Source: Caulobacterales bacterium (GTDB taxonomy: Bacteria; Pseudomonadota; Alphaproteobacteria; Caulobacterales; Caulobacteraceae). From it: DNA of 64,000 nucleotides. The stretch covers positions 1-64,000 of the forward strand of contig JAFLCS010000004.1 of NCBI GenBank assembly GCA_017302105.1. The letters run 5' to 3'. Of the stretch, positions 46,508 to 56,051 are shown in pieces. The notes beneath the pieces are model-generated. The model was not told the DNA's origin and made no database searches. It saw only the letters and a list, made by a program, of their open reading frames with translations. A program made the position numbers and the translations under genes. Within the stretch, counting starts at the first letter, position 1, and each line of letters begins with the position of its first letter.

Positions 46508-49500
46508 TGGGCGGCCTCCTGTGCCGGGGCGTCTAGGGGTTGATCCAGCCAGTCGACCTTGCGCATCTTGCGTACCACCACGAACTCGTCGCGGTTGGAC
46601 CCGACGGTTCCGTAGTAGTTGAAGCCGTAGGCGAGCTGGGCGTAGCCGCCGATCATGTGCGTCGGCTTCAGGACGATGCGTGTCACCGAGTTATGGATGC
46701 CACCGCGCTGGCCGGTGATCTCGGACCCCGGCGTGTTCACGATCTTCTCCTGGGCGTGATACATGAAGGTCGTTCCCTCACGGATCCGCTGGGACACCAC
46801 CGCCCGCGCGGCGATCGCGCCGTTGGTGTTGAACAGCTCCACCCAGTCGTTGTCTTCGATGCCCGCCCGGCGTGCGTCCGTTTCCGAAATCCAGATGACC
46901 GGGCCGCCGCGGTTCAGCGTCAGCATCATCAGGTTGTCAGAATAGGTCGAATGGATCCCCCATTTCTGGTGCGGGGTGATGAAGTTCAGCTCGATCTCGG
47001 TCTCGCCGTTGGGTTTGCGCCCCTTGATGCTGAGTGTCTTGAGATCCAGCGGCGGCCGATAGACGCACAGGGCTTCTCCGAAGGCCCGCATCCAGGGATG
47101 GTCCTGATACAGCTCCTGGCGACCCGACAGGGTCCGCCAGGGAATGCGTTCATGGACGTTCGTGTAGTTGGCCGCATAGCAGACGTGCTCGGATTCCAGC
47201 CCTGACCAGATCGGCGACGAAATGATTTTGCGCGGCTGGGCCACGATGTCGGCGAAGCGGATCTTTTCGTCTTCCTTGGGTTCGGCCAGATGGCCATGGT
47301 CACGGCCGGTGTGTTTGGACAGGGCCGCCCAGGATTTGACTGAGACCTCGCCGTTGGTTTCCGGGGCCAGCATCAGGACCGCCTCACAGGCCTGCACCGC
47401 TGTCTCCATGCGCGGCAGGTTCTCCGACACGCCCTCGTCGAGGACCTTGCCATTCAGCGCAGCCAGTAGCTGGACCTCATGTTCGGTGTTCCAGGTCAGG
47501 CCCTTGCCGCCGTTTCCGACCTTGGTCATGAGCGGGCCCAGGGAGGTGAACTTCTTGTAGAGGTTCGGATAGTCGCGCTCGACGACCGTGACCTGCGGCA
47601 TGGTCTGATTGGGAACCGGATCGCATTCACCCTTCCACCAATCCTTGACGTCATAGGCCTGGGCCAACTCACCCGGGCTGTCATGCTGGATCGGCGTGAG
47701 GACGACGTCTTTCTCGACGCCGAGCACTTCGGTGCAGACCTCCGAGAAGGTCTTGGCCAGACCCCGGAAGATGTCCCAGTCGCTGCGCGACTCCCAGGAG
47801 GGGTCCACCGCCGCCGTCAGCGGGTGGATGAAGGGATGCATATCCGAGGTGTTGAGATCGTTCTTCTCGTACCAGGTCGCCGTCGGCAGAACGATGTCCG
47901 AATAGACGGCCGTGGTCGACATTCTGAAGTCAAGCGTAACCAGCAGGTCGAGCTTGCCCTCGGGGGCCCGGTCTCGACACGTGACCTCCTGCGGCCGGGC
48001 GGCGTTGGGATCGCCCAGATCCTTGCCCTGAACGCCGTGCGACGCGCCGAGCAGGTGTTTGAGGAAGTACTCGTGACCCTTGCCGGACGAGCCCAGCAGG
48101 TTGGAGCGCCAGACAAACATATTGCGCGGCCAGTTTTCCGGGGCGTCGGGGTCCATGCAGGACATCTCCAGCGACCGATCCTTGAGCGCCTGCACGGTAA
48201 AGGCCTTGGCGTCGACACCGGCGGCTTCGGCGGCGCGCGCCACCTCCAGCGGATTGGTCTTCAGCGCCGGCGCTGACGGCAACCAGCCCATCCGCTCGGC
48301 CCGGGCGTTGTAGTCGAGCATCGACCCACCCCAGTCACCTTCAGGTGCCGTCGGCGACAGGATCTCCGACATGGCCACCGTCTCGTAGCGCCACTGATCG
48401 GTGTGGGCGTAGAAGAAGGAGGTCGAGTTCTGCTGGCGCGGCGGACGATGCCAGTCCAGGCCGAAGGCGACCGGGGCCCAGCCCGATTGCGGCCTCAGCT
48501 TCTCCTGTCCGACATAGTGACACCAGCCGCCGCCCGACTGGCCGACGCAGCCGCACATCACCAGCATATTGATGACCGCGCGGTAGTTCATGTCCATGTG
48601 GAACCAGTGGTTCATCGCCGCGCCGATGATGACCATCGAGCGCCCATTGGTCTTTTCGGCATTGGTGGCGAAGCCGCGCGCCACGGCGATGATCTGGTCG
48701 CGGGGCACCGAGGTGACCGCCTCGGCCCAGGCCGGGGAATAGGGCTGGGGGTCGTCGAAATCGACGGGCATATGCTCGCCGCCGAAGCCCTGATCAACGC
48801 CGTAGTTGGCCAGGAACAGATCGTAGGCCGTGGTGACCCAGGTCTCTCCGTCCCTCAGTTTCATCCGCTTGACCGGCACGTTGCGGACCAGAACGTCAGG
48901 ATGTTCGGTCGCCACGAAACCGTTGGACGCCGTGCCGCCGAAATAGGGGAAGCGGACACCCTTGACGTCGTCGTGGGCACCTTTCAGGCCCAGCCTCAGC
49001 TTGACCTCCGAGCCGGCGGCCTTTTCCTCAAGGTTCCACTTGCCGTCCTCACCCCAGCGGAAGCCGATCGAGCCGTTGGGAGCGACGACCTTGTCAGTCT
49101 CTTCGTCAATGGCGACCGTCTTCCAGTCGGGGTTGTTCTTTTCGCCAAGCGAACGGGCGAAGTCGGCGGCGCGCAGCATCCGCTCCGGCACGAGGGCTCC
49201 GTCCTGGGGGACCAGCCGGACCAGCATCGGCAGGTCCGAATACTGGCGCAGATAGTCCTGGAAATAGGGAACCTGACGATCGACGTGGAACTCCTTGAGG
49301 ATGACATGACCAAACGCCATCCCCAGGGCCGCGTCCGTCCCCTGTTTCACCGCCAGCCAGATGTCCGAGAACTTCGACGCCTCGGAATAGTCGGGGCAGA
49401 TGACCGCCGACTTGGCCCCGCGGTAGCGGGCCTCGGTATAGAAGTGGGCATCCGGCGTGCGCGTCTGCGGCACGTTCGAACCCCACAAAAGCAGGAAGCC

Positions 49501-50238
49501 GGAGTTGTACCAGTCCGCTGATTCCGACACGTCGGTCTGCTCGCCCCAGGTCTGGGGCGACGCCGGCGGCAGATCGCAATACCAGTCATAGAACGAGCCG
49601 CAGACGCCGCCCATCAGCTGGAGATACCGGGCTCCCGCCGCATAGGAGAGCATCGACATGGCGGGGATCGGCGAGAAGCCGAATACCCGATCCGGTCCCC
49701 AGGTCTTGACGGTATGGGCATTCGCCGCCGCGATCAGCTCATTGACCTCGTCCCAGGTCGCCCGCACGAAGCCGCCCTTGCCGCGCATCTTGACGTAGTC
49801 TTCGCGCGCCTTGGGATTGGCCTGGATCGAGGCCCAGGCCGCGACCGGGCTGAGTGTGGCGCGCGCGGCGCGCCAGCGCCGTAGCAGGCGCGACCGGATC
49901 AGCGGGTATTTTACCCGGTTGGCGGAATACAGATACCAGCTGTAGCTGGCCCCGCGCGCGCAGCCCCGGGGTTCATGGTTGGGCAATTCCGGTCGGGTGC
50001 GCGGATAGTCGGTCTGCTGGGTCTCCCAGGTGACGATGCCGCCCTTGACGTATATCTTCCAAGAGCACGAGCCGGTGCAGTTCACGCCGTGGGTCGAGCG
50101 TACGATCTTGTCGTGCTGCCAGCGGTTCCGATAGGCGTCCTCCCAGGTGCGGTCGTCATCGTTCATGACGCCGTACCGGCCGGAGAAAAGCTCCGTCTTG
50201 CGCGTGAAGAAAGCGAGGCGATCGAGGGTTTGGCTCAT
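46504..50238 (-). CDS. narG: Respiratory nitrate reductase alpha subunit
   Basis: The 1244-residue catalytic subunit holds bis-MGD and the FS0 cluster and reduces nitrate to nitrite on the cytoplasmic face. FS0 ligands H50, C54, C58 and C93 are all present. The Mo-ligand Asp is D222 in 'WYCDLPPASPQTWGEQTDV' (in parts). I chose ATG 50238 (two bases after narK) over the 21-codon extension; the N-terminus 'MSQTLDRLAFF' gives NarG numbering equal to E. coli. There is no Tat-dependent export expected. Confidence 0.97.
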
Positions 50239-50240
50239 GT

Positions 50241-52931
50241 TCAGCCCGCCTTTGTCGATGTGGAGTTCAGGATGGAGGTCTTGCGGGCGTAGAAGATCCA
50301 ATTCACCGCCGCGCAGGTCAGGTAGAAGCCGAGGAAGACGTACAGCGCCGTGCTCGGGTCACCGGTCGCGCTCATGGAGCTGGCGAAGGCCAGGGGGATG
50401 AAGAACCCGCCGTAGGCACCGATCGCCGAGGAGAAACCGACGATGGCGGCGGATTCCAGCTCGGACGCCTTGAGCCGCTCTTCCTGGCTCGCTGCAGGCA
50501 TCAACCGGGGCATATCGGCCCGCACCAGCGCCGGGATCATCTGGAAGGTCGAGGCGTTGCCAACCCCGGTCCAGAAGAACAGCCACATGAAGCTCGCGAA
50601 GAACAGCGGGAACGACGGCTCGGCCCCCAGGGCTCCGGTCGAATACAGCGCGCCACCGACGCCGACCATCAGAGCCACGAACACCCACTGGGTGACGCGC
50701 TGGCCACCCCAACGGTCAGACACCCATCCGGTGAGCGCCCGCGAGGCGGCACCAACCAACGGTCCCAGGAACGCAATCTGCAGGATGTTGACGTCCGGGA
50801 ACAGGGTGCGGCCCAGCAGCGGGAAGGCCGCCGAGAAGCCGATGAACGACCCGAAGGTGCCGATGTACAGGTAGCACATCAGCCAATTGTGCTTGCGCTT
50901 GAACACGACCGCCTGCTCCTTGAAGGAGGCGCGGGCCGAGGCGACGTCGTTCATTCCGAACCAGGCCGCAACCGCCGCCAGGACGATGAGCGGAACCCAC
51001 ATGAAGGCGGCGTTCTGAAGCCAGACCTGCTGCTGGACACCCTCGACGACGGACGTCTGCGACGCACCACCGAGGGGCCCGAACAGGGCAAAGCCCGCCG
51101 CGATCGGAGCCAGGAGCTGAAGCGCGCTGACCCCCAGATTGCCGAGGCCCGCATTCATGGCCAAGGCGTTGCCCTTCTCGCGCTTGGGGAAGAAGAAGCC
51201 GATATTGGCCATGGAGGAAGCGAAGGCACCGCCGCCAAGGCCGCACGACAGGGCCAGAAGCACAAACACCCAGTAAGGCGTGGTCGGATCCTGAACCGCC
51301 AGCCCCACCCCGACCGCCGGGATCAGCAGCGACAAGGTCGCCAGCACGGTCCACAGCCGTCCACCGACAATCGGCACCATGAAGCTGTAGAAGATGCGCA
51401 AGGTCGCGCCAGACAGAGCCGGCAACGCCGTCAGCCAGAACAGCTGGGCCGTCGAGAATTCGAAGCCCACGGAGTTCAGGCGCGTTGCGACCGTCGACCA
51501 CAGCATCCAGACCGAAAAGGCCAGCAGTAGGTTGGGGATCGAGATCGCCAGATTGCGCATGGCGATCTTGCGGCCCGTCTGGGCCCAGAAAGTCTCGTCT
51601 TCGGGGCGCCAGTCGTTGAGGACGTGGGCCGGTTCCGGCTCGCCGAGTTCCGGGAACTCGGGCAGGTCCACCAGGGTCGGCTCGCGCGCCACCTCCATGC
51701 GGCGCACCGCGAAGTGCATCCATACCAGGGCCGTGCCAACCAGCGCGAACAGCAGCATGAAACAGCTGGTCCAGATGCCAGTCAGATCGGCCATGACCCC
51801 GAACAGGATCGGCAGCACGAAGCCGCCCAGACCGCCGATCATGCCGACCAGGCCGCCGACCGCGCCGACATGGTTCGGGTAATAGACCGGGATGTGCTTA
51901 TAGACCGCCGCCTTGCCGAGGCTCATGGCGAAGCCGAGCACAAAGATCAGCACCACGAAGGCAAACAGGCCGATTTCGATATGGAAGCGGATCGGGCCTT
52001 CGATCCCTTCCACGATGTAGGTCGTCGCCGGGTAGGACAGCGCGAAGGTGCAGATCACGCTGGTGATGAAGGTGACGTACATTACCTTGCGCGCACCGAT
52101 CCGGTCCGACAGCCAGCCCCCGAAAATGCGGAAAAGGGAGCCCGGAATGGAATAGGCCGCCGCCAGCATCCCCGCTGCCGCGATACCCAGACCGTACACG
52201 TCGGTCAGATAGTGCGGGAGCCACAGGGCCAGCGCCACGAACGCGCCGAAGACGAAGAAATAATAGAGCGAGAAGCGCCAGACCCGAATGTCGCGCAGCG
52301 GGGCCAGCTGCATCCAGAGCGGCTGCGCCGACTTGCCAGCGCGCCGGCGCTCGGTCGTCAGCGGATCTTCGGGGGTAAACAGGAAGAACAGGACAGCGAG
52401 GGCGGCCAGGGCGACCGCCCAGATCTGAGCCACCGCTTCCCAGCCGAAGGCCAGCATGACGAATGGCGCAGCAAACTTGGTGACGGCGGACCCGACGTTG
52501 CCGGCCCCGAAGATCCCCAGCGCCGTGCCCTGACGCTCAACCGTGAAGAACTTGGACACATAGGCGACCCCGACCGCGAACGAGCCCCCGGCAATGCCGA
52601 CGCCCAGCGCCGCTGCGAGGAACTGCGGATAGGTCTCCGCGTAGGACAGAAGAAAGGTCGCTGCCGCTGCCAGCAGCATGACGATGACGTTGAGGACGCG
52701 CCCCCCCAACTGGTCGGACCAGACCCCCAGGAACACCCGAATGAGCGATCCCGTCAGGATCGGCGTACCGACCAGCAGCCCGAACTGGGCCTCGTTGAGC
52801 CCGAGCTCAGCCTTGATCTGAACACCGATGATCGAAAAAATCGTCCAGACGGCAAAACAGCCCGTGAAGGCCAGGGTACTCAGCCATAGCGCCCTGTTGG
52901 CACTCGGCGATTGGAGATGTGCGTCGACCAT
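50241..52931 (-). CDS. narK: NarK1-NarK2 fusion nitrate/nitrite transporter
   Basis: The 896-residue product contains two complete MFS nitrate/nitrite porter domains (about 1-430 and 460-890), with a soluble linker 'PEFPELGEPEPAHVLNDWRPEDE' (in parts) between. Each has a nitrate signature region: 'GAGNVGSAVTKFAAPF' in the first, 'AGLGNLGVSALQLL' in the second. Fused NarK of this kind is known in Paracoccus: one half is a nitrate/H+ symporter, the other a nitrate/nitrite antiporter. It is first in the nar operon and has an FNR-type promoter. Confidence 0.95.
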   Translation of the reverse strand: MVDAHLQSPSANRALWLSTLAFTGCFAVWTIFSIIGVQIKAELGLNEAQFGLLVGTPILTGSLIRVFLGVWSDQLGGRVLNVIVMLLAAAATFLLSYAETYPQFLAAALGVGIAGGSFAVGVAYVSKFFTVERQGTALGIFGAGNVGSAVTKFAAPFVMLAFGWEAVAQIWAVALAALAVLFFLFTPEDPLTTERRRAGKSAQPLWMQLAPLRDIRVWRFSLYYFFVFGAFVALALWLPHYLTDVYGLGIAAAGMLAAAYSIPGSLFRIFGGWLSDRIGARKVMYVTFITSVICTFALSYPATTYIVEGIEGPIRFHIEIGLFAFVVLIFVLGFAMSLGKAAVYKHIPVYYPNHVGAVGGLVGMIGGLGGFVLPILFGVMADLTGIWTSCFMLLFALVGTALVWMHFAVRRMEVAREPTLVDLPEFPELGEPEPAHVLNDWRPEDETFWAQTGRKIAMRNLAISIPNLLLAFSVWMLWSTVATRLNSVGFEFSTAQLFWLTALPALSGATLRIFYSFMVPIVGGRLWTVLATLSLLIPAVGVGLAVQDPTTPYWVFVLLALSCGLGGGAFASSMANIGFFFPKREKGNALAMNAGLGNLGVSALQLLAPIAAGFALFGPLGGASQTSVVEGVQQQVWLQNAAFMWVPLIVLAAVAAWFGMNDVASARASFKEQAVVFKRKHNWLMCYLYIGTFGSFIGFSAAFPLLGRTLFPDVNILQIAFLGPLVGAASRALTGWVSDRWGGQRVTQWVFVALMVGVGGALYSTGALGAEPSFPLFFASFMWLFFWTGVGNASTFQMIPALVRADMPRLMPAASQEERLKASELESAAIVGFSSAIGAYGGFFIPLAFASSMSATGDPSTALYVFLGFYLTCAAVNWIFYARKTSILNSTSTKAG

Positions 52932-53001
52932 GCTTCAAGCCTATCCGCCACCAATTGCGGTGGAATTGCTTGGCTTCTACGGTCAGTTTGGGTCGCGTTA
53001 T

Positions 53002-53015
53002 TTGACACAGATCAA
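53002..53015 (-). promoter_or_regulatory. FNR/DNR box of the narK-nar promoter
   Basis: TTGACACAGATCAA matches TTGAT-N4-ATCAA in 9 of 10 positions. On the minus strand a -10-like TAGAAG (52974-52979) puts a start near 52967. The box centre is then at about -41.5, the class II activation position. The narK ATG is at 52931. Confidence 0.75.
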
Positions 53016-53154
53016 TTGCGATTCTTTCTCAAGTCGATGAAGGCAAGTATTGATAATGCACAATATCTCTATTGATAGAGTTTGCATTTCATAGCGATCG
53101 GCTTGGCGTGCACAGTTGGAAATTATCAAGTCAACCGCCCCGGCCCCTAGGCGC

Positions 53155-53168
53155 TTGATAATCGTCAA
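53155..53168 (+). promoter_or_regulatory. FNR/DNR box upstream of the Crp/Fnr regulator gene
   Basis: TTGATAATCGTCAA matches the consensus in 9 of 10 positions. Its centre is 45 bases before the ATG, so activation from -41.5 would leave almost no leader; autorepression is at least as likely. A third, weaker site (TTGATAATGCACAA, 53050-53063) lies between this box and the narK box. Confidence 0.65.
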
Positions 53169-53206
53169 GCGACCTGCCATGACTGCGAGTCATTCAGGAG
53201 ACGCCG

Positions 53207-53974
53207 ATGACGATGCGCCCGACAGATCTGGATCGCGTTAAAGCGCTACCTCTGTTCCGCAAGATCTCACCAGAATCGTTCCGGGACGTGACGGCCGGAG
53301 CCTTCCTTCAGCGCTTTCCTGCAGGGACCACCCTGCTGATGGAGGGTGATCAGGTCGACTTTCTGTATGTCCTGCTTGACGGCATCGTCGAACTGCAGGG
53401 GACCTGGAAGGAGAAGGACACGACCCTGGCGGTGCTGCGTCCGGTTTCCACATTCATCCTGGCCGCCGTCGTTCTGGACGCGGATGCCCTGATGTCCGCG
53501 CGTACCCTGGAGCGCTCTGAGATCCTGATGCTCTCGGGCCAGGCGCTGAGACGGACGATGAGGCAGGATGCCGAGTTCGGCCTGGCGGTCGCCGAGGAAC
53601 TGTCTGGCTGCTATCGCGGCCTCGTCCGCACGGTGAAGAATCAGAAACTGCGCGGTGGCACGGAGCGGCTGGCCAACTATCTGATCACCCAGCGCATTCG
53701 ACAGGGGCTGAAGGAAACCATCGTCCTTCCGCACGAGAAGCGTATTCTGGCCTCCCTGTTGGGAATGACCCCCGAGAACCTGTCGCGGGCCTTCGCCGGC
53801 CTGGCCTCGCACGGGGTCGTCGTGCATGGCCCCGAAGTCACCTTGACCCGACCCGAGCTACTCGAACGTCTCGCCCGATCTACCCCGCTGATCGACAATC
53901 ATATGCCGCCCCAGTCGCGGGTTCTCGGCAAAGGCGAGGTCGAGAGCTGGTCGGAAGAAACCGGTTTCGCCTGA
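53207..53974 (+). CDS. Crp/Fnr-family regulator (DNR/NNR-like)
   Basis: The 255-residue protein has a cyclic-nucleotide-like effector domain (about 10-130), a long dimer helix and a C-terminal helix-turn-helix. The recognition helix reads 'TPENLSRAF', with E190, S193 and R194 equal to the FNR E-x-x-S-R code for TTGAT boxes. The N-terminus lacks the FNR cysteine cluster, so it cannot be an Fe-S oxygen sensor and is likely an NO/haem sensor or redox relay. RBS AGGAG precedes the ATG. It is divergent from narK. Confidence 0.88.
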   Translation: MTMRPTDLDRVKALPLFRKISPESFRDVTAGAFLQRFPAGTTLLMEGDQVDFLYVLLDGIVELQGTWKEKDTTLAVLRPVSTFILAAVVLDADALMSARTLERSEILMLSGQALRRTMRQDAEFGLAVAEELSGCYRGLVRTVKNQKLRGGTERLANYLITQRIRQGLKETIVLPHEKRILASLLGMTPENLSRAFAGLASHGVVVHGPEVTLTRPELLERLARSTPLIDNHMPPQSRVLGKGEVESWSEETGFA

Positions 53975-53977
53975 CCT

Positions 53978-54970
53978 TTATCCCCCGAACGCAGCGAGAT
54001 TGGCCAGGTCGCCCGGATCGCTGCGGGCCAGTTGGTGTCCGCTCTGCTTGCCAGACATCCCTGAGGTTATGCGTGCGATCAGCTCGGGCATCTGGTCATC
54101 GGCCTGAAGCAGGTCACGCAGGACCACACCTCCCTGGCCGAACAGGCACAGTCTCAGCTGGCCACGAGCTGAGACTCTCAGACGATTGCAGCTGTCGCAG
54201 AACCCTGGCGCATAGGGCGCGATCAGCCCGAGGCGGCCTGCATGGTCAGGATGCACATATTCCTGGGCCGGGCCACCGTCGGCCGGGCGATGCGCCGGAG
54301 TCCAGCCGCGCGCGTCCAGCCAATGGCGCAAGACCTGGCCGCCGACATGGTGGGCCGCAAAATAGTCTGCATTGTCGGCCGTTCTCATCAGCTCGATGAA
54401 CCGAACGGCAACCGGCCGATCCCGGACGAACGCAGCCCAGTCGTCAAAACCGGCTTCGGCCGTCTCGCGAAGCAGAACCGCATTGACCTTGACCGCCTGA
54501 AAACCGGCCGCCACCGCATCATCGATTCCGCGGATCACATCGTCGCAGCGATCGTGCCCGGTCAGGTCTCGGAAGGTGTCGCGGTCCAAGGAGTCGAGGC
54601 TGACGTTCAGATGCGTCAGCCCCGCCGCCTGCCAGTCGCAAAGCCGCTTATGGAGGTTCCACCCGTTTGTGGTCACGGCGACCTTCTCGACGCCTTCGTT
54701 GGCAGCGACGCGCGCCACGATGTCTGTGAAATCGCGACGCACGGTAGGCTCCCCGCCCGTCAGACGCACCTTGGCCAGCCCGAGCTTGGCGAATCCAGCG
54801 ACCAGGCGCGCAATCTCGTCCGGCGTCAGAAAACTGAGCGGACCCTGCCGCTTCCAGCCGTCAGGCAGACAGTAGGTGCAGCGAAAGTTGCAAACCTCCG
54901 TCACCGAAAGACGGAGGTAGCGGAACCGTCGACCGAAATCGTCGGTCAGATGACCGGCGTCATACGCCAT
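53978..54970 (-). CDS. moaA: GTP 3',8-cyclase (Moco step 1)
   Basis: The 330-residue radical-SAM enzyme converts GTP to 3',8-cyclo-dihydroGTP. The N-terminal cluster is CNFRCTYC (about 28-35 from the chosen start). The C-terminal cluster is 'FCDSCNRLRVSARGQLRLCLF' in parts. It ends in the required Gly-Gly ('LAAFGG'). I chose ATG 54970, preceded by AGGAGC; the frame's extension to 55183 runs through the riboswitch and is non-coding. Its convergent neighbour is the Crp/Fnr regulator, 3 bases away. Confidence 0.94.
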   Translation of the reverse strand: MAYDAGHLTDDFGRRFRYLRLSVTEVCNFRCTYCLPDGWKRQGPLSFLTPDEIARLVAGFAKLGLAKVRLTGGEPTVRRDFTDIVARVAANEGVEKVAVTTNGWNLHKRLCDWQAAGLTHLNVSLDSLDRDTFRDLTGHDRCDDVIRGIDDAVAAGFQAVKVNAVLLRETAEAGFDDWAAFVRDRPVAVRFIELMRTADNADYFAAHHVGGQVLRHWLDARGWTPAHRPADGGPAQEYVHPDHAGRLGLIAPYAPGFCDSCNRLRVSARGQLRLCLFGQGGVVLRDLLQADDQMPELIARITSGMSGKQSGHQLARSDPGDLANLAAFGG

Positions 54971-54974
54971 GGAA

Positions 54975-55086
54975 GCTCCTTTCCAAGCACGGGAGGCACC
55001 GCTGTTTCCACCGGCACCCTTGGCCCTTTCGGGGACCCGGCCCAACGACCGTGGCGCGGGGCGCTTTAGGTCGACAGGCTCGGAGC
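54975..55086 (-). promoter_or_regulatory. Molybdenum cofactor (Moco) riboswitch upstream of moaA
   Basis: The minus-strand leader of moaA has the landmarks of the Moco RNA motif. It starts GCTCCGAGCC, contains GGTGCCTCCC, and ends TTGGAAAGGAGC just before the ATG. The 5' GCTCC (55082-55086) pairs with the 3' GGAGC (54975-54979) as P1. The E. coli moaA leader has the same architecture (ACUCCGAGCC ... GGAAAGGAGU). P1 includes the ribosome site, so cofactor binding should shut translation off. Confidence 0.8.
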
Positions 55087-55147
55087 GAGTAGCCTGAGCC
55101 ATACGTCCGTCCTGGCTCCGCAGCTTTGACCCGCGGGGCCGTGAGGC

Positions 55148-55161
55148 TTGATGACAATCAA
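55148..55161. promoter_or_regulatory. Perfect FNR/DNR box between moaA and modA
   Basis: TTGATGACAATCAA is a full match to TTGAT-N4-ATCAA. For moaA (minus) a -10-like TATGGC at 55098-55103 starts RNA near 55091, just before the riboswitch. The box is then at about -63, near the class I position. For modA (plus) a -41.5 spacing would give a start near 55196. One site could therefore couple molybdate uptake with Moco synthesis. Confidence 0.8.
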
Positions 55162-55235
55162 TCCGAAGGCCGCCTTCCCGCACCTTCGACGCTGTGGCAC
55201 CGTGCTAGGGCGACAGGGCCGAACTGGAGTTTCAA

Positions 55236-56051
55236 ATGCCCGCCCGCACCGCTGCCCTGCCGCGCCGATCCGTGCTGGCCCTGCTGGGGGCCACCTTGGC
55301 TACGACGGCCTGTTCCGCCCGTCCCGAAGGGGCGGCGCGCGCCCTGTCCGTATTCGCCGCCGCCAGCCTGACCGAGGCGCTCGACGCCGCCCTCGCTGAA
55401 TTCGAGAGCCAGACCGGGCTCGAGACCCAAGCGGTCTATGCCGGCAGCGCCCAGCTTGCCCGCCAGATCCAGAACGGCGCGCCGGCGGATCTGTTCATTT
55501 CAGCCGACGCCGAATGGATGGACTGGCTTGAGGCGCGCGGCCGGATCGACGTGGCGGCACGGCACACCCTTGCCGGCAATCGCCTCGTCCTCATCTCCCC
55601 GGCATCCGGTGACACACGGCGGCTTGATTTGACGCCCGGACCGGCGCTGAGCCGTCGGTTTCTGGCGCGTCTGAGCGATGGAAGACTGGCGACCGCCGAA
55701 CCTGAGGTTCCGGCCGGCCGCTATGGTCGCCAAGCTCTGACGGCGCTCGGCCTTTGGACAAGTCTTGAGCCTCACCTGGCTCCAGCTGAAAACGTACGCG
55801 CCGCCCTGACCCTGGTTGCGCGCGGCGAGGCCGAGCTGGGCATCGTCTATCAGACCGATGCCATCGCCGAACCGAACGTCGCCATCGTGGCGGAGTTTGC
55901 CGACGATCTGCACAGCCCCATCGTCTATCCGGCGGCACCGGTTCTCCAGCCTGCGATGCAGGCCGAATCCTGCGCCCGTCTGATGGACTACCTCAGCGGC
56001 TCGGACGGCCAGCAAATCTTCCAGCGCTTCGGCTTTGCGCCACCGCCATGA
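55236..56051 (+). CDS. modA: Molybdate-binding lipoprotein ModA
   Basis: The 271-residue substrate-binding protein has a signal peptide with lipobox (ATTAC-S, cysteine about 26). The binding-site segments are 'VFAAASLTEALD', 'AGSAQLARQIQNGAPADLFISAD' (in parts), 'VPAGRYGRQAL' and 'GIVYQTDA'. It delivers molybdate to ModBC. The stop overlaps modB by 4 bases. It is divergent from moaA with the FNR box between. Confidence 0.94.
   Translation: MPARTAALPRRSVLALLGATLATTACSARPEGAARALSVFAAASLTEALDAALAEFESQTGLETQAVYAGSAQLARQIQNGAPADLFISADAEWMDWLEARGRIDVAARHTLAGNRLVLISPASGDTRRLDLTPGPALSRRFLARLSDGRLATAEPEVPAGRYGRQALTALGLWTSLEPHLAPAENVRAALTLVARGEAELGIVYQTDAIAEPNVAIVAEFADDLHSPIVYPAAPVLQPAMQAESCARLMDYLSGSDGQQIFQRFGFAPPP

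Noticed and set aside
54971..55183. N-terminal extension of moaA by 71 codons
   Set aside because: It covers the Moco riboswitch and FNR region; MoaA proteins begin at the chosen ATG.
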